The notes: generated from the letters alone by a model not told the origin. Counted from the first letter of the stretch, positions 48,008 to 56,780 are shown. The stretch is 64,000 bases of DNA from Pandoraea sputorum (GCF_000814845.2 NZ_CP010431.2:992001-1056000), one strand, 5' to 3'. Numbers and translations are program-made.

Positions 48008-48667
48008 ATGACGGGTCGTACCGGTGTCATCGTTGTGGAAGACCACGAATTGCTGGCCGACGGGCTTTGTCGCCTGATCGAGGACGAACTCGGGTGGCGC
48101 GTGCTGGCGAGGGTCGTCAATGGACTGGACGTTTACCGCGCCTGCGTGGTGCATCGTCCCGCGTTGATCGTGCTGGATCTGGGGCTACCCGGTATGGACG
48201 GCGTGGATGTCATCCGTCAATGCGTTCAGCGTTGGCCGGAGCTGCGGGTCGTCGTTCATTCGGCGAGCGACGACGGCGAACGCGCGCGGCAATCGCTGGA
48301 AGCTGGCGCGGGCGCCTTTGTGCTCAAAAGTAGTTCACGGGCCACGTTGATCAACGCAGTGAGCGCTGTTATGCGAGGTGATCGTTTCATCGATCCGGCG
48401 GTGTTCGGCATCGTTCACGACCCGACGGGCATGCCGCTGACGTCGAAGCCCGGTGTAGCGGAGTTGCCCGAACGGCTGCTGACGCTGCGCGAACGGCAGG
48501 TGCTCAAACTCGCAGCGGAAGGGCAACGCAATCGCGACATCGCCCAACTGCTGTCGATCAGCGTTAAGACGGTGGAGACGCACCGTCTTAACATGATGCG
48601 CAAGCTTGATGCGCACAACGTTGCCGATATCGTGAGGTGGGCACATCGCTTGCGCATGCTGCTTTGA
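48008..48667 (+). CDS. LuxR-type response regulator, SsrB/NarL-like
   Basis: 219 residues. Receiver domain: acidic pocket VVEDHE, phosphorylatable Asp in LIVLDLGLPGMDG (about residue 59), Lys in FVLKSSS. A NarL-type helix-turn-helix follows at the C-terminus (LTLRERQVLKLAAEGQRNRDIAQLLSISVKTVETHRLNMMRKL in parts). SPI-2 is controlled by SsrB, a protein of the same type. No histidine kinase is present in the window. It is divergent from the sctC block across about 240 bases. Confidence 0.9.
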   Translation: MTGRTGVIVVEDHELLADGLCRLIEDELGWRVLARVVNGLDVYRACVVHRPALIVLDLGLPGMDGVDVIRQCVQRWPELRVVVHSASDDGERARQSLEAGAGAFVLKSSSRATLINAVSAVMRGDRFIDPAVFGIVHDPTGMPLTSKPGVAELPERLLTLRERQVLKLAAEGQRNRDIAQLLSISVKTVETHRLNMMRKLDAHNVADIVRWAHRLRMLL

Positions 48668-48908
48668 ACCGTGACGTTGGCATGGCGTGTCGACACGAGC
48701 GGCACGAACGATTTACGCGAGGTTCGTAACGTGAGTCTGTTGCGGGCGGTGTGGAGCGGAGAAATTCAGGTCCGCGCCGGATAGCCGCCGCCACCCTGAT
48801 TGCGCGACCATCGTCGCTGCTCATTTTCGAATGCTCTACGAGTGTTGCGTACTGCGTGCCACTCACCGCAAGCGTTTTCCTTCATGCGCAAGCCTCCCGG
48901 TGTTCCCA

Positions 48909-49307
48909 ATGCTCCAGATGGATACTCAGACTGAGCGCAAGCTCGAACACCTCTTCGAACTACTGGCGTTGCCGCCGCAACGCATTGAACCGCGCATGCG
49001 CGTAGCGCTCGTGCCGTGCGTGCTGATGACGGAGGTCGAAGCGCAGGGGGTGACGCTCGCCCTGACGTTACTCCATCGTGTCACATGCGCGGAGCGTTGG
49101 CTGCCGCGAATCATGCAAACGTGCGCGCCTGAGTGGAGTTTCGGCATTCCCGTGCGCGCCTGCGTTGCGCAGGGCCGTCCCATGCTCATTGCGACGCCGC
49201 CATCCAGCGCCAACTTACAGGCCGTCGACTGGTTTGCCTGTCTTGCGCGTATGCGCCGCCTGCTCGAACGGATCGACGCCGGGCAGCAACGGGAGGGCCG
49301 TCAATGA
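48909..49307 (+). CDS. ssaM: SsaM-like type III secretion protein
   Basis: 132 residues (ATG at 48909; a second ATG at 48918). TERKLEHLFELLALPPQRIEPRM and WSFGIPVRACVAQGRPMLIATPPSSANLQ follow the layout of SPI-2 SsaM (TERNIQLFIQLAGLAERPL; IPQRLFLLRDGLAMSCSPPLSSSAELW). SsaM binds SpiC and works with the gatekeeper. It lies directly before sctV, as ssaM does before ssaV, with an ATGA overlap. The 240 bases before it hold no evident gene. Confidence 0.78.
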   Translation: MLQMDTQTERKLEHLFELLALPPQRIEPRMRVALVPCVLMTEVEAQGVTLALTLLHRVTCAERWLPRIMQTCAPEWSFGIPVRACVAQGRPMLIATPPSSANLQAVDWFACLARMRRLLERIDAGQQREGRQ

Positions 49308-51382
49308 CGCGTGTGTTGATCTGGTTGCGGGCGGCAGCGGGACGTCAGGACATCGTCCTGGCGGCGTTGTTGCTTGTGACCGTGCTGATGATCATCATCC
49401 CGATGCCCCCGTCGGTAATGGATCTGCTCATTGCACTCAATCTGGGCGTTTCGCTGTTGCTGCTGATGGTGGCGCTGTACATCAACGAGCCTCTGGACTT
49501 CTCTGCGTTTCCTTCCGTTCTTTTGATGACGACGCTGTTCCGGCTCGGACTGACCATCAGTACCAGCCGACTGATTCTGCTGCACGCCGACGCGGGCGAC
49601 ATCGTGTATACGTTCGGCGACTTTGCTGCAGGTGGGAACATTGTCGTCGGCATGATCGTGTTTCTCATCATCACCATCGTCAACTTCATCGTGATCACGA
49701 AAGGCTCGGAGCGGGTGGCCGAAGTCGGCGCGCGTTTTTCGCTCGACGGTATGCCCGGCAAGCAGATGAGCATCGACGGGGATCTTCGTGCGGGCACGAT
49801 CGATGCGGCCGAAGCCAAGCGACTTCGCCGGATCGTACAGAAGGAAAGTCAGTTTTATGGCGCGATGGATGGCGCGATGAAATTCGTCAAGGGCGACGCG
49901 ATTGCCGGATTGGTCATCATCGTGGTCAATTTGCTCGGCGGCATCGGCGTCGGCGTGTTCATGCGGGGAATGAGCGCGGGGGACGCGGCGGCGATCTACG
50001 CCATTCTCTCCATCGGCGATGGGCTCGTGTCGCAGATTCCCGCACTGCTGATCTCGGTCACCGCGGGCATTATCGTGACGCGCGTCCCCGGAGAGCAGCG
50101 ACGCAATCTGGCGCGAGAACTCACTGACCAGCTCGCAGCACAACCGCGTTCGTTGACGCTGGCGGCCGTCGTCCTGGTGCTGTTCGGTCTGATTCCCGGC
50201 TTTCCTATGCACTACTTTCTGCTGCTCGCTGCGTTGGCGGGCGGCGCGGCGTGGTGGATAAAGCGGGGTGCAAAGCACGGCGCGCTCGCCACGGAAGCCG
50301 ACACCGTAGCCGGTGCTGACGGCGCACCAGCGAAACCCGGACGCCCCGGCGCGCAGCCTTTGCTGGCAAGGGTCGGCGTGACGTTGGCCGAGTCGTGCGG
50401 GGGGATCGCGGCCGTGTCCGGACGCATCGATGCCCTGCGGCATCAGAAGTTCGAGCAATTCGGCGTGCCGATGCCGGAAGTGCAGGTGACGACCGATGCC
50501 ACGTTGCCGGGCGACAGACTGGACATTCAGCTTTATCACGAGAGCGTGATGACGATCGACGTGGTGCCGGAGGCCGCGCTGGCGCGCTACGACGCCACAC
50601 ATCCTATCCCCGCGTTGCGTGCACTCGAAGGTGGTGCGCCGCGTGAGACGCCGCTGCCGTTCGGTGGACAGACGCTCTTCTGGCTTGACGATGCACAGCG
50701 CGTGGCGTGGCTCGCGAACGGTGGCACTGTGATCGATGGTGCTGAGCGCGTGGCGCATTGCGTCTCGCTGGTCATCGACGCGCATGCTGCCGATTTCCTG
50801 GGCGTGCAGGAGGCGCGCTTCCTGATGGACGCAATGGAGGATCGCTACGGTGAACTCGTCAAGGAGTTGCAGCGCCAATTACCGATCAGCCGAACGGCGG
50901 AGGTGCTGCAACGATTGGTTGCCGAAGGGGTGTCGATCCGCGACTTGCGGCGTGTGTTCGAAGCGCTGATCGAGTGGGCCCCTAAGGAGCGAGACCAGAT
51001 CATGCTCACGGAGTATGTGCGGCTGAGTCTGCGCCGTCACATCACCCGTCGCTTTCGCCGGGGCACCGAACACATCACCGGTTGGAACGTCGGTCGCGGT
51101 ATCGAAGACGTCGTGCGGGCGGCGGTTCGGCAAACGGCCTCCGGTTCGTATGCCGACCTGAATCCGGCTCAGACGGACGCGATTCTTGGCGCGATCGATG
51201 GGGCGGTGAATGCGCACGATGGAACTCCCGCCGTGCTGTTTACGGCGATGGACGTGCGGCGCTTTGTGCGCAAGCTGATCGAGCGGGAGCGTGCCGACTT
51301 ACCGGTGCTGTCGTTCCAGGAAGTTGCCGACGAGCCGCATGTTCGCGTGCTTGGGACGATCGATGTGCGGGGAGCGTTCTGA
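49304..51382 (+). CDS. sctV: Type III secretion export gate protein SctV
   Basis: FlhA/SsaV-family gate component. 692 residues: seven or eight membrane segments in the first 320, with the strongly conserved FPSVLLMTTLFRLGLTISTSRLIL and KGSERVAEVGARFSLDGMPGKQMSIDGDLRAG, and a cytoplasmic nonamer-forming domain with IRDLRRVFEALIEWAP. Full length and intact. Confidence 0.96.
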   Translation: MTRVLIWLRAAAGRQDIVLAALLLVTVLMIIIPMPPSVMDLLIALNLGVSLLLLMVALYINEPLDFSAFPSVLLMTTLFRLGLTISTSRLILLHADAGDIVYTFGDFAAGGNIVVGMIVFLIITIVNFIVITKGSERVAEVGARFSLDGMPGKQMSIDGDLRAGTIDAAEAKRLRRIVQKESQFYGAMDGAMKFVKGDAIAGLVIIVVNLLGGIGVGVFMRGMSAGDAAAIYAILSIGDGLVSQIPALLISVTAGIIVTRVPGEQRRNLARELTDQLAAQPRSLTLAAVVLVLFGLIPGFPMHYFLLLAALAGGAAWWIKRGAKHGALATEADTVAGADGAPAKPGRPGAQPLLARVGVTLAESCGGIAAVSGRIDALRHQKFEQFGVPMPEVQVTTDATLPGDRLDIQLYHESVMTIDVVPEAALARYDATHPIPALRALEGGAPRETPLPFGGQTLFWLDDAQRVAWLANGGTVIDGAERVAHCVSLVIDAHAADFLGVQEARFLMDAMEDRYGELVKELQRQLPISRTAEVLQRLVAEGVSIRDLRRVFEALIEWAPKERDQIMLTEYVRLSLRRHITRRFRRGTEHITGWNVGRGIEDVVRAAVRQTASGSYADLNPAQTDAILGAIDGAVNAHDGTPAVLFTAMDVRRFVRKLIERERADLPVLSFQEVADEPHVRVLGTIDVRGAF

Positions 51383-51383
51383 C

Positions 51384-52739
51384 ATGCGCCGCCCCGATGC
51401 AGCACGAATCGCCAATGGACTGCGTCGCACGCTGGACGCGCAGCGCAAGGCATGCGAGGACTTGCGCAAGGGCGCGCCACGCGAAGTGCGCTACGGTCGT
51501 ATCGACAAGATCACGTCGAACGCCATGCGAGCCCGGTTGCCCGGCGCTGCACTCGGAGAGCAGTGCCGGGTGATGTCTCCGGCGCTCGATGCGGAGGTTA
51601 TTGCGGTGGAAGGGAGGCACGTCTGGCTGGCGCCCTATGCCGAGCCGACGGGGGTGGCTAATGGCGCGCTGGTGCAGGCGCTGGGGGCGTCGGCGCGTGT
51701 GGCGGTGGGCGAGCATCTGGTCGGTGAAGTGCTCGATGGCCTCGGACGGTCGCTGGCCACCGAGTCCGGTGCAAGCCGCGCCGATGTCGAGTGGCGCGCG
51801 CTGGACGCCGAACCACCGCCGCCTCTGCGACGCGCGCTCGTCTCCACGCATCTTCCCATTGGCATTCGAGCCATCGACGGCATGCTGACGTGCGGTCGTG
51901 GCCAGCGTCTGGGCATATTCGCGGCGGCGGGAGGCGGGAAGAGTACGTTGCTCGCGATGATGTGTCAGGGGGCAGCGGCGGATGTCATCGTGCTGGCGCT
52001 GATCGGCGAGCGTGGCCGGGAGGTGCGTGAATTCATTGAGCAGGGGCTGACACCTCAAGCGCGCGCACGAACGGTGTGCGTGGTGGCCACGTCCGACCGT
52101 CCCGCGTTGGAACGGATGAAGGCTGCGTATACCGCAACGGCGATCGCCGAAGCGTTTCGTGACGAAGGAAAGAACGTGCTGCTGCTCATGGATTCGCTCA
52201 CCCGGTTCGGCCGCGCGGTGCGGGATATCGGCATGGCAGCAGGTGAGCCACTTGGGGCGACGAGCGGCTTGCCGCCGAGTTTCTATGCGCGGTTGCCGCG
52301 TCTTCTGGAGCGCGCCGGGACAGGTGAGCGCGGCAGCATCACAGCGTTCTATACGGTGCTGGTCGAGGGGGACAATCTGGACGAGCCGCTCGCCGACGAA
52401 GTTCGTTCGATTGTCGACGGTCACATCGTGTTGTCGCGGCGGTTGGCTCAGGAGAATCACTACCCCGCCATCGACGTGCCGAAGAGCCTGTCGCGCGTGA
52501 TGACGCAAGTCGCAAGTGTGAAGCATAGAGAAAGCGCCGCTCGCGTGCGGCGCGCGATGGCGCTTGCGGCCGACGTCGAACTGCTCGTTCGCGTCGGCGA
52601 GTATCAGGCAGGCAACGATCCCGATACGGATGAAGCGCTGGCGCGCGCGCCGGACATCCGTGCTTTCCTTTGTCAGGCCCAGCACGAGGTGGCCACGTTC
52701 GACGACACCCTCGCATGGCTCGAGCATCTCGCGAACTGA
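51384..52739 (+). CDS. sctN: Type III secretion ATPase SctN
   Basis: Hexameric ATPase that unfolds substrates and releases chaperones. 451 residues. Walker A is AAAGGGKST (residues 180-188), Walker B VLLLMDSLTRFGRAVRDIG, and the family block GERGREVREFIE and SGLPPSFYARLPRLLERAG follow. An N-terminal beta-barrel and a C-terminal helical domain are present. It starts one base after the sctV stop. Confidence 0.96.
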   Translation: MRRPDAARIANGLRRTLDAQRKACEDLRKGAPREVRYGRIDKITSNAMRARLPGAALGEQCRVMSPALDAEVIAVEGRHVWLAPYAEPTGVANGALVQALGASARVAVGEHLVGEVLDGLGRSLATESGASRADVEWRALDAEPPPPLRRALVSTHLPIGIRAIDGMLTCGRGQRLGIFAAAGGGKSTLLAMMCQGAAADVIVLALIGERGREVREFIEQGLTPQARARTVCVVATSDRPALERMKAAYTATAIAEAFRDEGKNVLLLMDSLTRFGRAVRDIGMAAGEPLGATSGLPPSFYARLPRLLERAGTGERGSITAFYTVLVEGDNLDEPLADEVRSIVDGHIVLSRRLAQENHYPAIDVPKSLSRVMTQVASVKHRESAARVRRAMALAADVELLVRVGEYQAGNDPDTDEALARAPDIRAFLCQAQHEVATFDDTLAWLEHLAN

Positions 52740-53125
52740 AAGACCGCGACGGCATCGCCGCGTTGGCGATGCTGGCGCAACGCCGGGAAGCCGGCTTACG
52801 TGCTGCATTGGTACGCCTCATGTCGGCGGCAAGGGAGGCCGACGATAACGTCGTTATGTGTGAACGCGCTTGCGATGCTCAACGTGATGTATGGCAGAGG
52901 GCGTTGTCGCGCGGCGGCGTGTATGGGCCGCGCGAGGCGGCAGGCGCGGCGCGTCTCGTGGAGGAGGAGCGCACTTCGCTGGTCGACGCCAAAGCCCGGC
53001 ACAGCAGGGCAATCGACATCGCACGGCAAGCGCAAGCCAATGTGCGTGAGCAGCGCGAACGCCTTCAGAGCAACGCCAGGAAACAGGAGAAATTGCGTGA
53101 GTTGTTGAAGTTCTGCCGGACTTGA
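52715..53125 (+). CDS. sctO: Type III secretion central stalk protein SctO
   Basis: YscO/FliJ-like coiled coil, 136 residues, very rich in Arg, Ala, Glu and Gln with heptads over most of its length. It overlaps the sctN end by 25 bases, as is usual for this gene. Sequence conservation in the family is low, so the assignment rests on the coiled coil and on position between sctN and sctP. Confidence 0.8.
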   Translation: MARASRELKDRDGIAALAMLAQRREAGLRAALVRLMSAAREADDNVVMCERACDAQRDVWQRALSRGGVYGPREAAGAARLVEEERTSLVDAKARHSRAIDIARQAQANVREQRERLQSNARKQEKLRELLKFCRT

Positions 53126-53181
53126 GTCGACTCCCGGCGCTGATCAGTTTCCATTCCAACCGCCATTTCGAGGACTTCACA

Positions 53182-53646
53182 ATGAATACCATCCGCCGCA
53201 GTGGCTTGTCCGCCGATGCGTTCGGCAGTCTGTCGGAACGATCGACTTCGTACCAGCGCGACACGGCAGCGGTTTCACAAGCAAGAAACAACGGCCGGGC
53301 CGACTGCGACGACCGAGACGAGCGAGCATTCGCGTTAGCGGGCGAACCAGCAGCCTGCGTGACCGGTCCCGCCGATGTCCTTCGCTGGTTGCGTGTCTGG
53401 CATACCCGTCAGGATGCGAACTGGGACAGCGCAAGCGCACTGCGCGTCGTCGTGCATGGCGGTGCGCTGGACACACTGGTTGTGGAAGCCCGTCGCGGAC
53501 GGCAGGGGATTACCGTGAGTCTGCTGTGCGCGCGTCTGACGATGTATCGCCGACTGCTGGCACATCGCGGGCAACTCTCGCGGACGTTGACGTCACGCTT
53601 CGCGCTGCCCGTCACTGTCGAAGTCGAGGCGCGTTATGCGCCATGA
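53182..53646 (+). CDS. sctP: Type III secretion needle-length/switch protein, SctP-like (SsaP)
   Basis: 154 residues from the ATG at 53182; a TTG at 53122 could add 20. The C-terminal part (LRVVVHGGALDTLVVEARRGRQGITVSLLCARLTMYRRLLAHRGQLSRTL in parts) resembles the substrate-switch domain end of SctP proteins. It is short, close to SsaP, and lacks a long Pro/Gln-rich ruler. Position between sctO and sctQ supports it. Confidence 0.68.
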   Translation: MNTIRRSGLSADAFGSLSERSTSYQRDTAAVSQARNNGRADCDDRDERAFALAGEPAACVTGPADVLRWLRVWHTRQDANWDSASALRVVVHGGALDTLVVEARRGRQGITVSLLCARLTMYRRLLAHRGQLSRTLTSRFALPVTVEVEARYAP

Positions 53647-54717
53647 GACCGGGGCGGTGTCGGATCATCCGCTGACGCGCGATGTCGGCGTTGCGTTGGA
53701 GGGGGTACTCGCGGGCACGGGCTGCGTGCGCTTCATCGAAGGCGGGACGGAGGTGCGCGTCGGATGGCTTCGCGCAGGGGGGACGGGCTCATTGCGACCG
53801 CACGGGTCGATGAAGGCGTCGTGGGCCAGACGCACTTCTGGTGCGACGCCGGACAATGGGCGGAGTGGCTCGGCGACCGACTTCCTGTTCCGTCGTGGGA
53901 GGCTTTGCCGCCGGACTGGCAGGCGAGCGCCGCGTCGCTGACCCTTGCAACGGAGGGCGCGGACTTCGAGGGCGACGAAGACCCGGAGCGCGAGGCGATG
54001 GCGGGGATCGCCCCGGACACTGAGCGGCCAGTTGCCGCGATGCGCCGGGCGCGCGAGGACACATTCGCTGCGCCGACTTCCTGGCCGCAGGTGACGGTGA
54101 TCACACGCGAGTCCGTCGAGACGACATGGCGCATCGGCATCGTGTTGCAGCGCGGGGCGCGTCGGTTGGCGTTAATGCATCTCGATGGTGTGACGACGTG
54201 GCTCACGGACCGTTGCCAGCGCGCGATCCCGTGCGACGCGCCACTGGACCCGTCCGGCTTGCCGACGCGTCGGTGCCTCCTCGCGGTGGGCTGGGGCGAT
54301 CTCCCAGCGTCGCTTTGTGAACGTCTGCGCGAGGGCGGCGCGGTACTGCTAGACGTGGCGGCCGACGTTGCGTCCGGCGAGTACTGGCTGCTCGACGGTG
54401 AGCGAGGCATTGCGATGTGCGACGGACAACCTACGGAGCGACACGTCGTGTTGCCCTTTCTCCCGACACCGGGCACCGTGGAAGGCGGCGCGGCGTCATG
54501 TACCCGTCTGGTCGCGGTCATTGCCGAAAGGGCGTTGCCCGTTCCGAGTCTGGCGGCGTGGCATCTCGGGCGCGCGACGTCACATGAGCGCGCGCCGCCA
54601 GACGTTTTGAGCGCCGCACGTATCTCGCTCTGGCGCGACGGTACGCCATGGGCCAACGGACGTCTTTTGCGCTTCGGCGATGGGCGTCTTGCGGTGCAAA
54701 TCGATCCGGTGCCCTGA
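53636..54717 (+). pseudogene. sctQ: Type III secretion C-ring protein SctQ, frame interrupted at a G6 run
   Basis: Sorting-platform pod protein (FliN/SpoA family). The N-terminus starts at 53636, overlapping the sctP end by 11 bases, and reads DHPLTRDVGVALEGVLAGTG, then RVGWLRAGG up to G6 at 53777-53782. The rest (DGLIATARVDEGVVGQTHFW through the SpoA domain ALPVPSLAAWHLGRA and GRLLRFGDGRLAVQI) is in another frame; one extra G would join them into about 360 residues. Without the join, translation could start only at an ATG at 53764, losing about 45 residues. Transcript slippage at the run, true mutation, or a sequence error are all possible. Confidence 0.75.
54415..54717 (+). other. Possible internal start producing a short SctQ-C form
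   Basis: An in-frame ATG at 54415, seven bases after a GAGG Shine-Dalgarno, would yield 100 residues containing the C-terminal SpoA domain. SctQ proteins of Salmonella SPI-2, Yersinia and Shigella make such short products from internal starts; that it happens here is inferred from the site alone. Confidence 0.5.
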
Positions 54718-54810
54718 TTTCGGGTCGTGACCCGATGGGCGTGCATTCGGTCACGTCCTACCATTTGCCGATCGACGACCTCTGCGTCGTGCCTCGTCAG
54801 CATGCGGCTG

Positions 54811-54876
54811 TGTCTTGGCTGTGTTTCGGCTGTGTTTCGGCCGTATCACGGCTATGTTCCGGCCGTGTCGCTGCCA
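54811..54876 (+). repeat. Degenerate 11-bp tandem repeat between sctQ and sctR
   Basis: Six units of a TGTTTCGGCTG-like 11-mer starting at 54811, 54822, 54833, 54844, 54855 and 54866. They lie in the 248-base sctQ-sctR gap, the largest gap in the otherwise tightly packed second plus-strand block. No protein is recognised there. Confidence 0.7.
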
Positions 54877-54965
54877 CGTTGTTTCGCCTCGTCCCGCTGT
54901 CTCTTCCTTCGTCTTCGCAGGCTGGCGTGCTTGTCCGGCGGACGAAGGCGTTCATTGGAGTTCGT

Positions 54966-55616
54966 ATGTCCTTGCTCGACCATCCGGTGCAGCTTGTCGT
55001 TCTGCTATCGCTGCTCTCGATCATGCCGTTGCTGGTGGTGCTGGGGACTGCTTTCCTGAAACTGGCGGTCGTCTTCGCGCTTCTGCGCAATGCGCTGGGG
55101 ACGCAGCAGATCCCGCCCAACATCGCGATCTACGGTCTGTCGCTCGTTCTCACGTGTTTCATCATGGCGCCGGTCGCCTTCGACATCGAAGCCAACGTCG
55201 GCGCCCGGCCGGTGTCGCTCTCATCGAAAAGCTTCGTAGCCGACGTAGACGCCACTGTGCTCTCGCCGTACCGCGCGTTTCTCACCCGTCACACCGACGC
55301 CAGACAACGCGACTTCTTCGCCGGGCTGGGAAGTGAGACGTGGCCGGAAGCGCATCGCGACCGGCTGGGTGCTGACTCGCTGCTCGTGCTGATGCCTGCC
55401 TTCGCGCTGAGTCAGTTGGCCGAGGCCTTCAAGATCGGTTTGCTGCTCTATCTTCCGTTCATCGTGATCGATCTGGTGATCTCGAACATCCTGCTCGCGA
55501 TGGGGATGATGATGGTCTCGCCCATGACCATCGCCCTGCCGTTCAAGCTGCTCATCTTCGTGATGATGAACGGTTGGGAGCAACTGGTGCGGCAGTTGAT
55601 GCTCTCGTACGCATGA
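54966..55616 (+). CDS. sctR: Type III secretion export gate protein SctR
   Basis: FliP/SsaR family, 216 residues, four membrane segments. Conserved stretches: LGTAFLKLAVVFALLRNALGTQQIPPN in parts, LMPAFALSQLAEAFKIGLLLYLPFIVIDLVISNILLAMGMMMVSP in parts, and the C-terminal PFKLLIFVMMNGWEQL. The frame is open upstream but the ATG at 54966 gives the family start MSLLDHPVQLVVLLS. Confidence 0.96.
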   Translation: MSLLDHPVQLVVLLSLLSIMPLLVVLGTAFLKLAVVFALLRNALGTQQIPPNIAIYGLSLVLTCFIMAPVAFDIEANVGARPVSLSSKSFVADVDATVLSPYRAFLTRHTDARQRDFFAGLGSETWPEAHRDRLGADSLLVLMPAFALSQLAEAFKIGLLLYLPFIVIDLVISNILLAMGMMMVSPMTIALPFKLLIFVMMNGWEQLVRQLMLSYA

Positions 55617-55635
55617 CGCCGCCGGGAGCCTGCTC

Positions 55636-55902
55636 ATGAGCGAAGCCATCGTCGTCAATCTCACCAGTGAAATGCTCTGGCTCACGTTGCTGATGTCACT
55701 GCCGACGGTCGTCGTCGCGTCCGCCGTCGGCGTACTGGTGTCGCTGGTGCAGGCCCTCACGCAGGTGCAGGATCAGACGGTTCAGTTCCTCATCAAGCTC
55801 ATTGCCGTGTCGGTCACGCTGGCCGCGACCTATGCATGGATGGGCCATGTGTTGCTCAACTACGCGGGCAGCGCGTTCGAGCAAATCAGCAGGATGGGGT
55901 GA
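55636..55902 (+). CDS. sctS: Type III secretion export gate protein SctS
   Basis: FliQ/SsaS family, 88 residues, two membrane hairpins. Conserved: LWLTLLMSLPTVVVASAVGVLVSLVQALTQVQDQT in parts. Starts 19 bases after sctR and ends five bases before sctT. Confidence 0.95.
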   Translation: MSEAIVVNLTSEMLWLTLLMSLPTVVVASAVGVLVSLVQALTQVQDQTVQFLIKLIAVSVTLAATYAWMGHVLLNYAGSAFEQISRMG

Positions 55903-55907
55903 GCGCG

Positions 55908-56780
55908 ATGTTCGATATGGTCGAGATGGTCGAGATGGTCGATGTGCCGAAGATCGCCACCCTGAGCGCGTCGTCCGATATGGTGATTGCGCCACTGTGG
56001 GCCGACCTGTTCGGCTGGACGCAGGCGTGGGGCGTGGCGATGTTGCGCCCGCTAGGCATTGCGATGTTGCTGCCGGTACTGTCGGTCGGCATGCTCGGCG
56101 CAGGCATGTTGCGCAACGCGCTGGTGCTCGCGCTCGCGTTGCCGGTCGTCGCGCTCGTGCATCAGACGATAAATATGCCAACGCAGTGGAGCGCGTGGGG
56201 CATGTTGATCATGCGAGAGCTTTTCATCGGTGGTCTCGTTGGATTCGTGGCGACGCTACCGTTCTGGGCCGTCGACATGACGGGGTACGTGATCGACACC
56301 ATGCGCGGTGCGTCGATGGCCAGCGTGCTCAATCCGCTCATGAGCGCGCAATCGTCGATCTTCGGCATTGCGTTGACGCAGATGCTCTGCGTGCTCTTCT
56401 TCGTCACACCGGCGGCACATGCGGTGCTGAGCGCGCTGTACGACTCGTACGTGGCGGTGCCGATAGGGCAGCCTTTGCGATGGGAGGACGCGTCCGTCGC
56501 CTGGCTGCTATCGCTCTGGCAGGCGATGCAGGTCATGTGCGTGGCGGTGGCGTTGCCTGCGATGGTCGTGATGGTGCTCGTCGATATGTCGATGGGCTTC
56601 GTGAACCGCGCGGCGCAGCAACTCAACGTGTTCTTCCTCGCCATGCCGGTCAAAAGCGCGATGGCGCTGCTCGTGACGGTCGCCAGTCTGCCGTTCGCCA
56701 TTGCCGTGCCGCTCGCGCACTGGTATCGCCTGCCCGAGGTGCTTCGCACGTGGGTGGTCGTGACGCTTCCTGCTTCGTGA
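55908..56780 (+). CDS. sctT: Type III secretion export gate protein SctT
   Basis: FliR/SsaT family, 290 residues, about six membrane segments; conserved LIMRELFIGGLVGFVATLPFWAVDMTGYVIDTMRGASM in parts and MPVKSAMALLV near the end. The first codons include a 9-bp tandem repeat (55914-55940) encoding a Met-Val-Glu stretch not typical of the family. Closely follows sctS. Confidence 0.94.
   Translation: MFDMVEMVEMVDVPKIATLSASSDMVIAPLWADLFGWTQAWGVAMLRPLGIAMLLPVLSVGMLGAGMLRNALVLALALPVVALVHQTINMPTQWSAWGMLIMRELFIGGLVGFVATLPFWAVDMTGYVIDTMRGASMASVLNPLMSAQSSIFGIALTQMLCVLFFVTPAAHAVLSALYDSYVAVPIGQPLRWEDASVAWLLSLWQAMQVMCVAVALPAMVVMVLVDMSMGFVNRAAQQLNVFFLAMPVKSAMALLVTVASLPFAIAVPLAHWYRLPEVLRTWVVVTLPAS

Noticed and set aside
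48668..48908. Small gene between the response regulator and ssaM
   Set aside because: Short open frames exist, but none has a ribosome binding site with family-like sequence.
49301..50878. A 525-codon minus-strand open frame over sctV
   Set aside because: Antisense shadow with strings of His, Gln and Arg; sctV itself is complete and conserved.
54648..54965. Separate gene or long SctR N-terminus in the sctQ-sctR gap
   Set aside because: The frame is open, but the translation is made of low-complexity Val/Ser/Arg repeats from the 11-bp array, and SctR has its standard start at 54966.
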